A stretch of 64,000 nucleotides of DNA from Pseudomonadota bacterium (GTDB taxonomy: Bacteria > Pseudomonadota > Alphaproteobacteria > Rhizobiales > Hyphomicrobiaceae). The notes beneath the pieces are model-generated. The model was not told the origin of the DNA, did not search any database, and saw only the letters and a program-made list of their open reading frames with translations. Every line of letters begins with the position of its first letter. Position 1 is the stretch's first letter. This document shows, piece by piece, positions 48,179 to 56,855 of this stretch. The translations under genes were made by a program, and so were the position numbers. The DNA is taken from NCBI GenBank assembly GCA_018242215.1, contig JAFECG010000019.1:62001-126000 (forward strand), read 5' to 3'.

Positions 48179-49924
48179 GTGGATCGCCAGCGCACAATGT
48201 GGACCTGGTGGGCGTCGTTGGCAGCAAAGCCGTGGGTGCCGTCGTTGGCGCTCCTTGTGTTGTGCCTCGTCGTCTATTTGCCGGGCCTTGTGCGCTTGCC
48301 GGCGGTCGACCGTACCGAAATCATCTGGTCCGAGACGACGCGAGATATGGTGGATCGCGGAGATTGGATGGATCCTCGCTACGGGAGCGTCGTCCATCAG
48401 TATCGTCCAATCGGGACATTCTGGGCGCAGGGTGCGGCGCGGTGGCTCGCGGGATCGTCTCACGACCGCGATATTCGGGTGTACCGGATTCCGTCGTTCG
48501 TCGCGGTGACACTTGCGGTTCTGGCTCTCTTCTGGCTCGGGCGCGGGCTCGTTGGTTCGGAGACGGCGCTCATTGCATCGGCGTTTTTCGCGGTGGCACC
48601 GCTGACTGTGCTTGTTTCGCAGCTCGCCATTGCCGAAGGGTTGTCATTGCTGCCTGCCACGGTTGCCATGCTGGCGCTTGCGCGTTTGTACGCGAATGCC
48701 GAAGAACCTTTCGGGACGGCTCTGCTGTTCTGGGTGGCCTTGGGTATCGGCATTCTGATCAATGCGCTGCTCGTGCCTATCCTCGTCCTGGCGACACTGA
48801 TCACAACACTTTATATTCTTGATCGCGATCTCTCATGGCTGAAGCGGCTGCGGCCGGTCGTTGGCCTTCCGATCGCGCTCGTACTCGGTGCACCTTGGAT
48901 CATCGTTCGCGCGCATCAGGATGGCGTCGCGTTTTCCGGGCTCAGCTGGCGGGAGTTCCTCGCGGCGCTGGGCGGCGCCCAGGATATGAAGCTCCGGGCA
49001 TTTCCAGGTACTTTCATTCTGGCGCTGTTGCTGGGTTTCATTCCGGGCACGATGTTGATCGGCACCGCGTTGAAGCGATTCTGGGCAGCGCGCGATCAAC
49101 GCTTGCCCCGGTTTCTGCTGGCGTGGGTGATTGGCTATCTCGTCTATCTTGAAGCGCTTTCTTCGAAGCCCGGCACTTACATGGTGCAAACGATGTTTCC
49201 GGCGCTTTCTCTCGCCGTCGCGATGATCGTCACGAGCGAGCAGGGTGAAGGGAAGCGGCCGGAATGGAGTGGCTTCACGATCTGGCCGACAGCGCTCGCC
49301 GCGCTGCCGCTTGCGGTTTTCGGCGCAGTGTATCTGTTCGTGGGCGAGACGCCGAGCTTTGTCGACGCGGCGCTGATTGCGATCATCGCGGGTCTATTCA
49401 TCTGGACGGGCCAGCTCGGGCGCGAGGGGCACCTGCGCCGCTGGTCCGCTGTTGGAATCGGGGCGCTGGCACTTTTCGCCATCACGCTGCTCGGTGTCGT
49501 TCTGCCGAGCGTCGACAAGATATGGCCAGCGCGGATGATCGCGAAAGCGATCGCGTCCTGTCCCACGAATGACGCCGTGCTTATTGGTTTTCGTGAGCCG
49601 TCGGGGCGGTTCGTTCTTGGTATCCCGCCGGATCGGCAGACGCCGGACGCGCTGGCGCAGCGGGTGCTGGAGAAAAAGCCATCTCTTGCAATCGTGGAAG
49701 ACAGATGGGCGAAGCGAACCAACTGGACCTTGCAGTCGCAATCGCAGGATCGCCTGGCGCAACCGAGCGGGTGCGTTTCCGCCTATAACGTGATGCGCGG
49801 CTGTCCGCTCCATTTTCGCATCTATTCGCCTAATCCGGCCGAGCCCTGCGTCATTCCAACGGAGTTTGCCTGCTCAGAGAGAGCGGCTCCGCTCGGCTTC
49901 GAGAAGGCCGGCGATTGTGACTGA
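48179..49924 (+). CDS. GT-C membrane glycosyltransferase (ArnT/PMT-like)
   Basis: Polytopic transferase of about 581 residues using a lipid-linked sugar donor. At least ten hydrophobic segments fill residues 15-440. The first periplasmic loop has the catalytic acidic patch of the family (DRTEIIWSETTRDMVDRGDW) followed by QYRPIGTFW. A soluble, Cys-containing C-terminal domain (about 455-581) follows. GTG 48179 is preferred because GAGGGGG lies 8 bases upstream; ATGs at 48152 and 48197 are alternatives. Likely acts on lipid A or another envelope acceptor. Confidence 0.82.
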   Translation: MDRQRTMWTWWASLAAKPWVPSLALLVLCLVVYLPGLVRLPAVDRTEIIWSETTRDMVDRGDWMDPRYGSVVHQYRPIGTFWAQGAARWLAGSSHDRDIRVYRIPSFVAVTLAVLALFWLGRGLVGSETALIASAFFAVAPLTVLVSQLAIAEGLSLLPATVAMLALARLYANAEEPFGTALLFWVALGIGILINALLVPILVLATLITTLYILDRDLSWLKRLRPVVGLPIALVLGAPWIIVRAHQDGVAFSGLSWREFLAALGGAQDMKLRAFPGTFILALLLGFIPGTMLIGTALKRFWAARDQRLPRFLLAWVIGYLVYLEALSSKPGTYMVQTMFPALSLAVAMIVTSEQGEGKRPEWSGFTIWPTALAALPLAVFGAVYLFVGETPSFVDAALIAIIAGLFIWTGQLGREGHLRRWSAVGIGALALFAITLLGVVLPSVDKIWPARMIAKAIASCPTNDAVLIGFREPSGRFVLGIPPDRQTPDALAQRVLEKKPSLAIVEDRWAKRTNWTLQSQSQDRLAQPSGCVSAYNVMRGCPLHFRIYSPNPAEPCVIPTEFACSERAAPLGFEKAGDCD

Positions 49925-50004
49925 AGCCGGATAAATAGTGCAGCCCTGCGCATTTCGTTCAGCGATGCTATATAAATTGCAAATCACGCGAGGGTCATTT
50001 TTAA

Positions 50005-50691
50005 ATGTTCAATCCCGAACGGCCGCCCGAGATTATCGCTCAGCGTTGGCTGAACTCTGAAACGAAGCGCACGCTTAAAGCCGAGAAGGGCAAAGTCGTC
50101 GTCGTCGCGATCTGGCAGCTCATCTGTCCGGGGTCTCTGAAGTTTGGGTTGCCGCAGGCTATGCGTCTGCGCAACGCCTTCGAAGACAGCGAAGTCACGG
50201 TGTTCGCGCTCCACATGCCATTCGAGCGGCTTGACGAGCAGACGCCTGAGAAGGTCGAGGCATACCTTAGCGAAAACGGCATCACCATTCCCGTGGCGCT
50301 TGATAAGCCGGATGGCGACGGCTTGCCCGAGACGATGAAGGCTTACGAGCTGCAGGGGACACCGGCGCTGTTGCTCTTCGATCGGCAGGGGCGGCTCAGG
50401 CGGCATTATCTCGGTGCCGTCGATGATTTCCGTCTTGGTGCAGAAGTGATGGCGCTTCTGATCGAGGACAAGGATTCGCCGCGGGAGATGTCGATCGCAC
50501 TCGAGCGCAAGCTCGCGGCGGCGCTGGTCGATCCGGAAGCGCATCACCATCACGAGCATGGCGACGAATGCGGTTGCGGTCATGATCACGACCACGACCA
50601 CGGGCATGACCACGGTCATCATCATCACGATGACGATCACGCCGCTCATGGTGAGCCGGGTCACGTCCATGGACCCGGGTGTAAGCACTGA
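50005..50691 (+). CDS. thioredoxin-fold protein with CPGS site and His-rich metal-binding tail
   Basis: A 228-residue protein with a TlpA/peroxiredoxin-like fold: strand VVVVAIWQ, then ICPGSLKFGLPQA where relatives have CPGC, and a cis-Pro region QGTPALLLF. The second Cys is Ser, so ordinary dithiol chemistry is lost. The last 52 residues hold 20 His with Asp, Gly and three Cys (CGCG and a terminal GCKH), a typical zinc, nickel or cobalt-binding tail. No signal peptide is evident. Its stop codon shares a base with the start of the FNT channel gene, so the two are co-translated. Confidence 0.78.
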   Translation: MFNPERPPEIIAQRWLNSETKRTLKAEKGKVVVVAIWQLICPGSLKFGLPQAMRLRNAFEDSEVTVFALHMPFERLDEQTPEKVEAYLSENGITIPVALDKPDGDGLPETMKAYELQGTPALLLFDRQGRLRRHYLGAVDDFRLGAEVMALLIEDKDSPREMSIALERKLAAALVDPEAHHHHEHGDECGCGHDHDHDHGHDHGHHHHDDDHAAHGEPGHVHGPGCKH

Positions 50692-51614
50692 TGGCGGAGA
50701 AGTCGTCCAAAGAGAGCAAAAAAACGCCCAAGGACGGCGTCAAGGAAGCTCAGGACGAAGGGACGACACCACCGTCTGATCCCGCGCCGGGATCGGGTCT
50801 TAGCCGCAAGGAAAAGCAGCAGGTCCGCGAAGGCGTGCGCCATCGTCCGGCGGTCGTCTATGAGATCATTCGTGTTCAGGGTGAGATCGAGCTTCGGCGG
50901 CCGGTGTCGGCCCTATGGTGGTCCGGTGTTGCGGCCGGAATCTCGATCGGGTTTTCGTTTCTGACGGAAGCGGGCATTGCCGCCCACCTTCCTGAGGGTG
51001 GATGGTCCGTCATCATCGCGAAGCTTGGCTATGCCGTGGGCTTCCTGATTGTCATTCTCGGGCATCAGCAGCTTTTCACCGAAAACGTCCTGACGGCGGT
51101 GCTGCCGGTCATGGCGCGCAAGCAGGTGACGTGGGTGTTGCGAATGCTCCGGCTGTGGGGGATCGTCCTCGGGGCCAATATCGCTGGATGTCTGATCTTT
51201 GCGCTGGCCATTGCCTTCCTGCCGATTGTTCCGGCCGATGTGGCTGCGGCGCTCTCGAGAATTGTCACGACCGTCATGAGCAATACTCCTGGTGAAATGT
51301 TCGCCAAGGGCATTGGGGCGGGCTGGTTGATCGCGGCGCTCGTCTGGATCCTATCGTCGACCGAGCACGTCGAGTTCCTGATCATTTCACTGTTGACGTA
51401 CCTGATCGCGCTTTTTGGGTTTACGCACATCGTCGCCGGGAGCGTTGAGGCGCTTTATGGCGTGCTGACGGGCCTTACGACGTGGGATGCGGCCATTTTC
51501 CGCTTCTTCCTGCCGACGCTCGCGGGAAACGTGTTCGGGGGCACGGTGCTGTTCTCCGTGCTGAGCTACGCCCAGGTTCGCGAGGAAATCTACGCTGATC
51601 CGGACGCGAAGTAA
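50691..51614 (+). CDS. formate/nitrite transporter (FNT) family channel, YfdC-like
   Basis: Inner-membrane pentameric anion channel family, 307 residues. A Lys-rich cytoplasmic tail (1-50) precedes six hydrophobic segments. The two re-entrant regions read GHQQLFTENVL and FGFTHIVAGS; the latter keeps the central pore His of the family (GFEHSVAN in FocA). The TEN variant of the first loop resembles the YfdC subgroup, whose substrate is unknown. It is translationally coupled to the His-tailed thioredoxin-fold gene. Confidence 0.87.
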   Translation: MAEKSSKESKKTPKDGVKEAQDEGTTPPSDPAPGSGLSRKEKQQVREGVRHRPAVVYEIIRVQGEIELRRPVSALWWSGVAAGISIGFSFLTEAGIAAHLPEGGWSVIIAKLGYAVGFLIVILGHQQLFTENVLTAVLPVMARKQVTWVLRMLRLWGIVLGANIAGCLIFALAIAFLPIVPADVAAALSRIVTTVMSNTPGEMFAKGIGAGWLIAALVWILSSTEHVEFLIISLLTYLIALFGFTHIVAGSVEALYGVLTGLTTWDAAIFRFFLPTLAGNVFGGTVLFSVLSYAQVREEIYADPDAK

Positions 51615-51651
51615 GCCCGCCGACTTTCTTGCGCCACCCGAATCACGCTTT

Positions 51652-51679
51652 TCTCCGCTCTACAAGTCGAGAGCGGAGA
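51652..51679 (+). other. stem-loop upstream of the HAD gene
   Basis: Perfect 10-pair stem TCTCCGCTCT/AGAGCGGAGA with an 8-base loop, 38 bases after the FNT stop. It has no T-tract. Its 3' arm contains the GGAG that would serve a start at ATG 51687. Confidence 0.6.
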
Positions 51680-51797
51680 GCGGCCCATGGTCGAGCGGGT
51701 TGGTGCGCGGAGCGGAAGAGAACATCAGGCGGAGATCGAGGATGCGCCGCATCGCGCTCGGTCTCGCCGATCGCACCCGCCGGGGAAGCGCCGTGAA

Positions 51798-52649
51798 GTG
51801 CAGCCCGATACGCAAGACAAGAAAACCATCGCGCTTGTCTACGACTTCGACGGCACGCTATCGCCGAAGCCGATGCAGGAATACGCGTTCCTGCCGAAGC
51901 TCGGCATCGAACCGAAGGACTTCTGGGCGGAGTGCGCGCGCATCTCGAAGGCCGAGCGCGCCGATGCGCTGATCACGTACATGCACCTGATGTACAAAAA
52001 GGCGAAGGAGAAGAACGTTCGCATCGACCGTGCCGATCTCGTCGCGCAGGGTAAACGCGTCGAGCTTTATCCAGGTGTCGAAACCTGGTTCGACGCGATG
52101 CACGCCTATGTGAAGAAACGCTCAGCCGATGCGGGTATCACGGTGAAGCATTATCTCGTCTCGTCGGGGCTGACGGAGATCATCGAAGGGACGAAGATCT
52201 ATCCGCACTTCGCCAACGTCTTCGCGAGCGAATACTGGTTCGACGCCTACGATCTGCCGTTTCCGAAGCGCGTGATCTCGGACACCGGGAAGACTCAGTT
52301 CCTCTTCCGCATCAACAAGGGGATCGAGGACCTCGGTCAGAGCATCAATGCGCACATGCCGGAAGACCAGCGGCCGATCCCGTTTTCGAATTTCGTTTAC
52401 TTCGGTGACGGCGACACGGACGTGCCGTCGATGGCGCTTCTTAAAAAGAACGGTGGGCATGCGATTGCGGTGCATGGTGCCGACGAGAGCGAGAAGAAGT
52501 GCATCGAGCTTTTCAAGGCCGGCCGTTGCGATTTCTACGCGAGCGCCGACTATCGCAAGGGCTCGGATTTATGGAAGCGGACGTGCCTGCTTCTTGATCG
52601 GATCATCGCGGACGTGAGGGTGAAGGAAGAGGCGCGGGGGTTGGGGTGA
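51798..52649 (+). CDS. HAD-superfamily phosphatase
   Basis: Haloacid dehalogenase-fold hydrolase, about 283 residues. Motif I is YDFDGTLS (nucleophile Asp16), motif II is SSGLTEII, and motif IV is GDGDTDVPSM. A helical cap with KPMQEYAFLPKLG lies between. GTG 51798 has GGGGAAG about 9 bases upstream and removes an Arg-rich, unconserved 37-residue extension; the alternative is ATG 51687 with GGAG inside a stem-loop. Substrate unknown; a phosphoserine-phosphatase-like or phosphosugar role is possible. Confidence 0.82.
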   Translation: MQPDTQDKKTIALVYDFDGTLSPKPMQEYAFLPKLGIEPKDFWAECARISKAERADALITYMHLMYKKAKEKNVRIDRADLVAQGKRVELYPGVETWFDAMHAYVKKRSADAGITVKHYLVSSGLTEIIEGTKIYPHFANVFASEYWFDAYDLPFPKRVISDTGKTQFLFRINKGIEDLGQSINAHMPEDQRPIPFSNFVYFGDGDTDVPSMALLKKNGGHAIAVHGADESEKKCIELFKAGRCDFYASADYRKGSDLWKRTCLLLDRIIADVRVKEEARGLG

Positions 52650-52665
52650 TAACTTCTATCCGTCT

Positions 52666-52749
52666 GTCACGCCTGCGAAGGGCGGATCTTCAGAGCTAAA
52701 ATTTTGCGATGCATGAACTTGGACGGATCCCCACTTGCGCGGGGATGAC
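52666..52749. repeat. REP-like palindromic doublet
   Basis: Two related 24-base palindromic units stand in opposite orientation around a 37-base spacer: one starting GTCACGCCTGCG and the other ending in GCGCGGGGATGAC (stem ATCCCC/GGGGAT). This is the usual form of extragenic palindromic repeats in many alphaproteobacteria. A weak third resemblance (GTCATCCC) lies at 46913. Confidence 0.55.
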
Positions 52750-52765
52750 GTCAGGAGGTGCTGTG

Positions 52766-52894
52766 CTATCTTCCCTCGATCTTGATCCCAGGCAGATCGA
52801 CCTTCACCTTTGTCTGGTTCGCGTCCCAGAGCATGTAGCCGAGCACGGCGATGACGACAACGAGCACTCCGATAATGGCCGACTTCGCGTCCAT
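52766..52894 (-). CDS. 42-residue single-pass membrane protein
   Basis: Small open frame with a clear gene-like structure: AGGAG 9 bases before ATG 52894, the start MDAKSAIIG, one hydrophobic helix (IIGVLVVVIAVLGYMLW), then a short hydrophilic tail ending KVDLPGIKIEGR. The N-terminus is likely cytoplasmic or periplasmic according to its charges (D2, K4), which do not settle topology. It stands alone between the HAD gene and the Gly/His-rich gene. No function is recognised. Confidence 0.65.
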   Translation of the reverse strand: MDAKSAIIGVLVVVIAVLGYMLWDANQTKVKVDLPGIKIEGR

Positions 52895-53085
52895 CGCCTG
52901 CATCTCCTGGTTTGTCTTTCGAACGTGGACGCATCAATCGCCCTGCGCGCGACGCGGTGTCAAGTGTGCCGGAGGCTGATGAACGCGCGGCAGCAGATAT
53001 CTTCGCGGGCCCGCGCATAAAAGCAACGGCCCCGCGTGAAGCGAGGCCGCCGATGTTTTTGAATGAATTCGCGCTTCAGGTCGCG

Positions 53086-53430
53086 TCAGTAGCAAACCCA
53101 CACGAAGCGATCGTAGTACGGCGACCAGCGCCAGCAGCTGCCAACGCCATAAGCCCACCAACGGCCATGCCAGTAACGGCGATGACCATACCAACGGCCG
53201 CCACGCCAGTGACGTCCGCGCCAGTGGCCGCGATGACCCCAGTGGCGTCCGCCGCGGAAGTGATGTCCGCGGAATCCGCGGTGTCCAAAGTGATGGCCAC
53301 CACCGCGGTGGCCGAAATGGTGGCCTCCGTGATGACCGCCTCCGTGATGTCCTCCGTGTCTCGCTTCGGCGACGACCGGCATTGCCAATGCCGCGATCAA
53401 CGCCATCACGAATAACAATGTGCGTTTCAT
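53086..53430 (-). CDS. exported Gly/His/Arg/Trp-rich small protein
   Basis: A 114-residue secreted protein. The signal peptide MKRTLLFVMALIAALAMPVV ends near AEA, and the mature part is a run of Gly, His, Arg and Trp (HHGGGHHGGHHFGHRGGG then WRGRHWRGG) with two Cys at the C-terminus (GSCWRW and WVCY). AGGAG lies 5 bases before ATG 53430; the longer frame to 53538 is rejected. Function unknown; metal or surface binding is plausible. An EcfG-type promoter stands upstream. Confidence 0.8.
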   Translation of the reverse strand: MKRTLLFVMALIAALAMPVVAEARHGGHHGGGHHGGHHFGHRGGGHHFGHRGFRGHHFRGGRHWGHRGHWRGRHWRGGRWYGHRRYWHGRWWAYGVGSCWRWSPYYDRFVWVCY

Positions 53431-53753
53431 TGTGGCTCCTATTCTTTTCTTCTGACGGGGGTGGTGCCGCGAGCGCGGCCTCGTATGCGTCTCCACGCTG
53501 CTGACTGCGCAACGTTGTTCACGATATGCGGTTCCCAAAATCCGCTTCCAACGATTAACTGCACATGAATTCCGGGGCGGTTCGCGCCCGACCGCCGGAT
53601 TTCGTTCGATTGTTCGTTAGACAAAGCTTGCTGATCGGCCCGGATTTACAACATTCGCGTGTGCCGCGGTGCACAGGCAACCAACTCGCGTGGCGAAATC
53701 GTCGTCCTATGGTGGAGAATGCAGCGCCGGCAGGTCTCTTATGACGGCTTTTT
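53431..53753. other. intergenic region upstream of the Gly/His-rich gene
   Basis: Contains the EcfG-type promoter at 53511-53535 and about 200 further bases with no convincing gene or terminator before the 3' end of purK. Confidence 0.5.
53511..53535 (-). promoter_or_regulatory. EcfG-type (general stress) promoter for the Gly/His-rich gene
   Basis: On the minus strand GGAAC (53535-53531), exactly 16 bases, then CGTT (53514-53511), a full match to the EcfG consensus. Transcription would begin about 70 bases before the ATG. Confidence 0.7.
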
Positions 53754-54848
53754 CTATGACGGCTTCGTCGTGAGCAGCCTGTTGACGTGCCCCATCTTTC
53801 GGCCGGGTCGCGCTTCCTTCTTGCCGTAGTGATGGAAGAATGCCCCGGGTTCGGCAGCGATCTTTTCCCAGCTGAGAATGTCGTCGCCGATTAGATTGAT
53901 CATTTCGGCGCCGGGAGCTTTCAGCGCGGATGCGCCAAGAGGCCATCCGGCGACAGCACGGATGTGCTGCTCGAATTGCGAGGTCAGCGCGCCGTCCATT
54001 GTCCAATGGCCGGAATTATGGACTCGGGGTGCCATCTCATTGACATAGAGACGATCGCGGCCATTCTCCGTGACGAGGAAAAATTCGATCGCGAAGACGC
54101 CGACGTAATCGAGCTTCTCGGCGATCTTCTGCGCGATGGCGACGGCTTCGGCTGCTGTGTCAGGCGTCAGAGGCGCCGGCGCGACGGAGCGATGAAGAAT
54201 GTGGTTCCGGTGCTCGTTCTCGGTGACGTCGAAAGCCCTGAACGTCCCATCGAGTCCGCGGGCTGCGACGACGGAGATCTCGGCGCGGAAAGTGACGAAG
54301 CTTTCGAGGATCGATGGCTGATCGGCCATGGCTTCCCAGGCGTCCGCAGCGTCACCGCGTGTCATGATCTTCGCCTGGCCTTTGCCATCGTAGCCAAAGC
54401 GGCGCGTCTTAAGGACTGACGGAACCGGAAAGCCGTTATCGAGTGCCTTCGACAGGTCGGCAAAGCTGTCAATCGCGGAGAACTCGGCGGTCATCGCGCC
54501 AAGTTTTCGTGCGAGAGACTTTTCGTTCATACGATCCTGCGCGCAAGCGAGCGCTTTTGCGCCCGGTCGCACGGGAATACGTGCCGACAGGAATTCGACG
54601 GTGCCTACCGGAATATTCTCGAATTCGTATGTCGCGACATGAACCCATTTCGCAAAGGCTGCGAGCTGTGCTTCGTCTTCGTAGTCGGCGATCGTGTGGG
54701 CCGCAGCGACATCGAAGGCGGGGCTGTCCGCTTCGGGCGCGTAGATGTGCGTTTTGAAACCGAGACGCGCCGCCGCCATCGCAAGCATGCGGCCGAGTTG
54801 TCCGCCGCCCAGAATGCCGATCGTCGAGCCGGGAGGGAATGCGGTCAT
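53754..54848 (-). CDS. purK: N5-carboxyaminoimidazole ribonucleotide synthase
   Basis: ATP-dependent carboxylation of aminoimidazole ribonucleotide in purine synthesis. The 364-residue ATP-grasp protein opens with IGILGGGQLGRMLAMAAARLG and includes VLKTRRFGYDGKGQ and NEMAPRVHNSGHWT. ATG 54848 lies 11 bases after the purE stop, so the pair is cotranscribed; a longer frame would overlap purE. Confidence 0.97.
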   Translation of the reverse strand: MTAFPPGSTIGILGGGQLGRMLAMAAARLGFKTHIYAPEADSPAFDVAAAHTIADYEDEAQLAAFAKWVHVATYEFENIPVGTVEFLSARIPVRPGAKALACAQDRMNEKSLARKLGAMTAEFSAIDSFADLSKALDNGFPVPSVLKTRRFGYDGKGQAKIMTRGDAADAWEAMADQPSILESFVTFRAEISVVAARGLDGTFRAFDVTENEHRNHILHRSVAPAPLTPDTAAEAVAIAQKIAEKLDYVGVFAIEFFLVTENGRDRLYVNEMAPRVHNSGHWTMDGALTSQFEQHIRAVAGWPLGASALKAPGAEMINLIGDDILSWEKIAAEPGAFFHHYGKKEARPGRKMGHVNRLLTTKPS

Positions 54849-54859
54849 CGCGATTGTCT

Positions 54860-55354
54860 TCAACCCTGGACGGGGGTTTCGGCGACATCGGCCGAGTGCT
54901 GCTTGCGCCATGCCTCGAGCCGCTCTGAAAGCGCCGGGTCGGACAAAGCCAGGATTTCCGCCGCGAGCAGTCCGGCGTTCTTGGCGCCAGCTTCGCCGAT
55001 CGCGAGCGTGCCGACCGGGACGCCGGCAGGCATCTGCACGATCGAATAGAGGCTGTCTTGGCCTTTGAGCGCTTTCGTTTCCACAGGAACGCCGAGGACG
55101 GGCAACGTCGTCATCGAGGCGGTCATGCCCGGAAGGTGAGCGGCGCCGCCAGCTCCAGCGATGATCACCTTAAGGCCAGCGGCCTTCGCACCCTTCGCAA
55201 AGCTATAAAGCCGCTCCGGCGTGCGGTGGGCGGATACGATCCTGGTTTCGAAACCAATGCCAAGCTCAGTCAGAATGTCGGCCGCATGCTGCATCGTCGG
55301 CCAGTCAGACTGGCTTCCCATGATGATCCCGACGTGCGGCCTGATTCGGCTCAT
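54860..55354 (-). CDS. purE: 5-(carboxyamino)imidazole ribonucleotide mutase
   Basis: Moves the carboxyl group of N5-CAIR to C4 in purine synthesis. The 164 residues show [13 protein letters not shown], the active-site His in SAHRTPERL, and [14 protein letters not shown] 55354 is chosen over a TTG four codons upstream. First gene of purE-purK. Confidence 0.97.
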   Translation of the reverse strand: MSRIRPHVGIIMGSQSDWPTMQHAADILTELGIGFETRIVSAHRTPERLYSFAKGAKAAGLKVIIAGAGGAAHLPGMTASMTTLPVLGVPVETKALKGQDSLYSIVQMPAGVPVGTLAIGEAGAKNAGLLAAEILALSDPALSERLEAWRKQHSADVAETPVQG

Positions 55355-55502
55355 GATGGTGTCCAAACCCGGAAAAACGGAAACCGCGTCGGTACAGGAG
55401 CAGCCCCAAGTTTACAAGGGTTTCAAGCGTGAATCCTCGGGAAATTGGGTTCTTTTGGTACCTGAAGCCCGCGATTTGCGACCTTTTGGTCGGGCATTCG
55501 CC

Positions 55503-55892
55503 TCAAGGCGCCTGCGCGAGCAGATAGCTGATCGAATGGAAGAAGTCCTCGGGGCCGACATAGCCCGAAATGCGGCCGACCTCGTGGCGCGATTTCACCA
55601 CGACGAAAGTCGGGACGGTGTCGACAGAGGACATGAAGTCGAGACGGTCCGCTGCGATGTCGTTGATGTCGACAAAGCGCACAGGGAGGTTCTTAGACTG
55701 CTCGGAAGCCTGGTACGCCGGAAGAACGTCGCGGCGGAACAATTGGCAATAGATGCAGCCCTCGGCTTCGACCACGACCAGTTCGAATGCGCTCGCGGGA
55801 ATCGCGGCTTCGTCGTCGATATCTGCCCGCGATGTTGCGAAGGACGGCAACATCAGCATGACAAAAAGCAAAACGCGAAAGGCCGGACGCAT
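55503..55892 (-). CDS. exported thioredoxin-like protein (CxxC = CIYC)
   Basis: A 129-residue periplasmic protein with a signal peptide (FRVLLFVMLMLPSFATSRA). The thioredoxin-like core has the active site EAEGCIYCQLF (Cys46, Cys49) and the cis-Pro segment TVPTFVVVKS. The domain is short, and such proteins resemble SoxW/thioredoxin-SoxY partners; a role in periplasmic thiol exchange is likely but the client is unknown. It lies upstream of purE on the same strand, and its relation to the purine genes looks accidental. Confidence 0.82.
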   Translation of the reverse strand: MRPAFRVLLFVMLMLPSFATSRADIDDEAAIPASAFELVVVEAEGCIYCQLFRRDVLPAYQASEQSKNLPVRFVDINDIAADRLDFMSSVDTVPTFVVVKSRHEVGRISGYVGPEDFFHSISYLLAQAP

Positions 55893-56000
55893 CGGGATTC
55901 ACCTAGGGCAGGCGACGAGACCCCTTTTCTTTAATGCATCAACAACGGTCCGGGTCGAAAATTTGAGCGGTTCGTTAACAGTTGTTCAAAATGGGGACAG

Positions 56001-56663
56001 CTACGATTTCTTGCAGCTTATGGCCACCGTTTTGTAGGATCCGAAACCTACGACTCCGGCGCCGAATTGCTGTGCCATGGCGGCACCGAGCTTTTTTGCT
56101 TGCGCGTCCTCCTTCTCCGCGTCCGGATCGAGAAGCGTCGCCGTGCAGCCGTCTGGCGCGGACGCAAGCTTGACCGCATCCGTCTTTTCCGGCTCGAAAT
56201 CTATGAAGTAGGAGGGATCGAAGACCGCGAACGTCAAACCTTCGGCGTCGGCGAGGACCGGCTTCGCTAAAGGCAGATGAAAGAAAAGACGCAGGACGCC
56301 ATTCTTATATTCGAGGTGAGCGCTGGTCGGAGGATTGAAGGCCAACTGTTCGTCACCGAGTTTGGCGACGGTGAAATAGTTGAACTCCTTGAGCCCATCC
56401 ATGTTCACTTTCAAAAGCGGCTCGAGCTCGTGCTGGTCGTACTGGCCATCGTTATTCGTATCGAGACCTTCGAGTGCCATCGCGGCGTATGCGTCGTCGA
56501 AGCTCCAGACGTGGTCGACGCCCGTGACCGTGCCTTGATCGTAGTCGACCGTCATCTCATACGTCACCCACATGTGCGGGTGAGCCGCCGCGGGGACAAC
56601 AAACGCCGCGAGCGCGATGACGACTGCAACAAGACGGCAATATGCGGTGAAGATCTTCTGCAA
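56001..56663 (-). CDS. DUF1007 family exported protein
   Basis: A 220-residue secreted protein with a signal peptide (LVAVVIALAAFVVPAAA) followed by HPHMWV, the metal-ligand-like start typical of DUF1007. An EF-hand-like loop DTNNDGQYDQHE lies near residue 68, and two Cys occur in the C-terminal half. The family is repeatedly found near nickel, cobalt or zinc transporters. Here it is divergent from a ZnuA-like gene, 192 bases away, suggesting linked metal handling. Confidence 0.87.
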   Translation of the reverse strand: MQKIFTAYCRLVAVVIALAAFVVPAAAHPHMWVTYEMTVDYDQGTVTGVDHVWSFDDAYAAMALEGLDTNNDGQYDQHELEPLLKVNMDGLKEFNYFTVAKLGDEQLAFNPPTSAHLEYKNGVLRLFFHLPLAKPVLADAEGLTFAVFDPSYFIDFEPEKTDAVKLASAPDGCTATLLDPDAEKEDAQAKKLGAAMAQQFGAGVVGFGSYKTVAISCKKS

Positions 56664-56813
56664 GATCGGCCCCTCGAATTCTCTTTACCGGTTGCGTCGG
56701 TCGATCTCCGAGCACAGCCGTAGGAAACGCACATTGAACATGGCGAGATTGCGACGTTCACACGTTGAATGGCTGGCCTAGGCCAATTTGCCGTGAGTTG
56801 TCTTCTTAGATCT

Positions 56814-56836
56814 GATGGTTATATTATATTTTTTTG
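56814..56836. promoter_or_regulatory. possible Zur-like operator upstream of the znuA-like gene
   Basis: GATGGTTATA-T-TATATTTTTTTG: the left half matches the alphaproteobacterial Zur half-site (GTTATA) while the right half is degenerate. It lies 20 bases before the ATG. Confidence 0.3.
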
Positions 56837-56855
56837 ATCGAATGGGGGTGAACGC

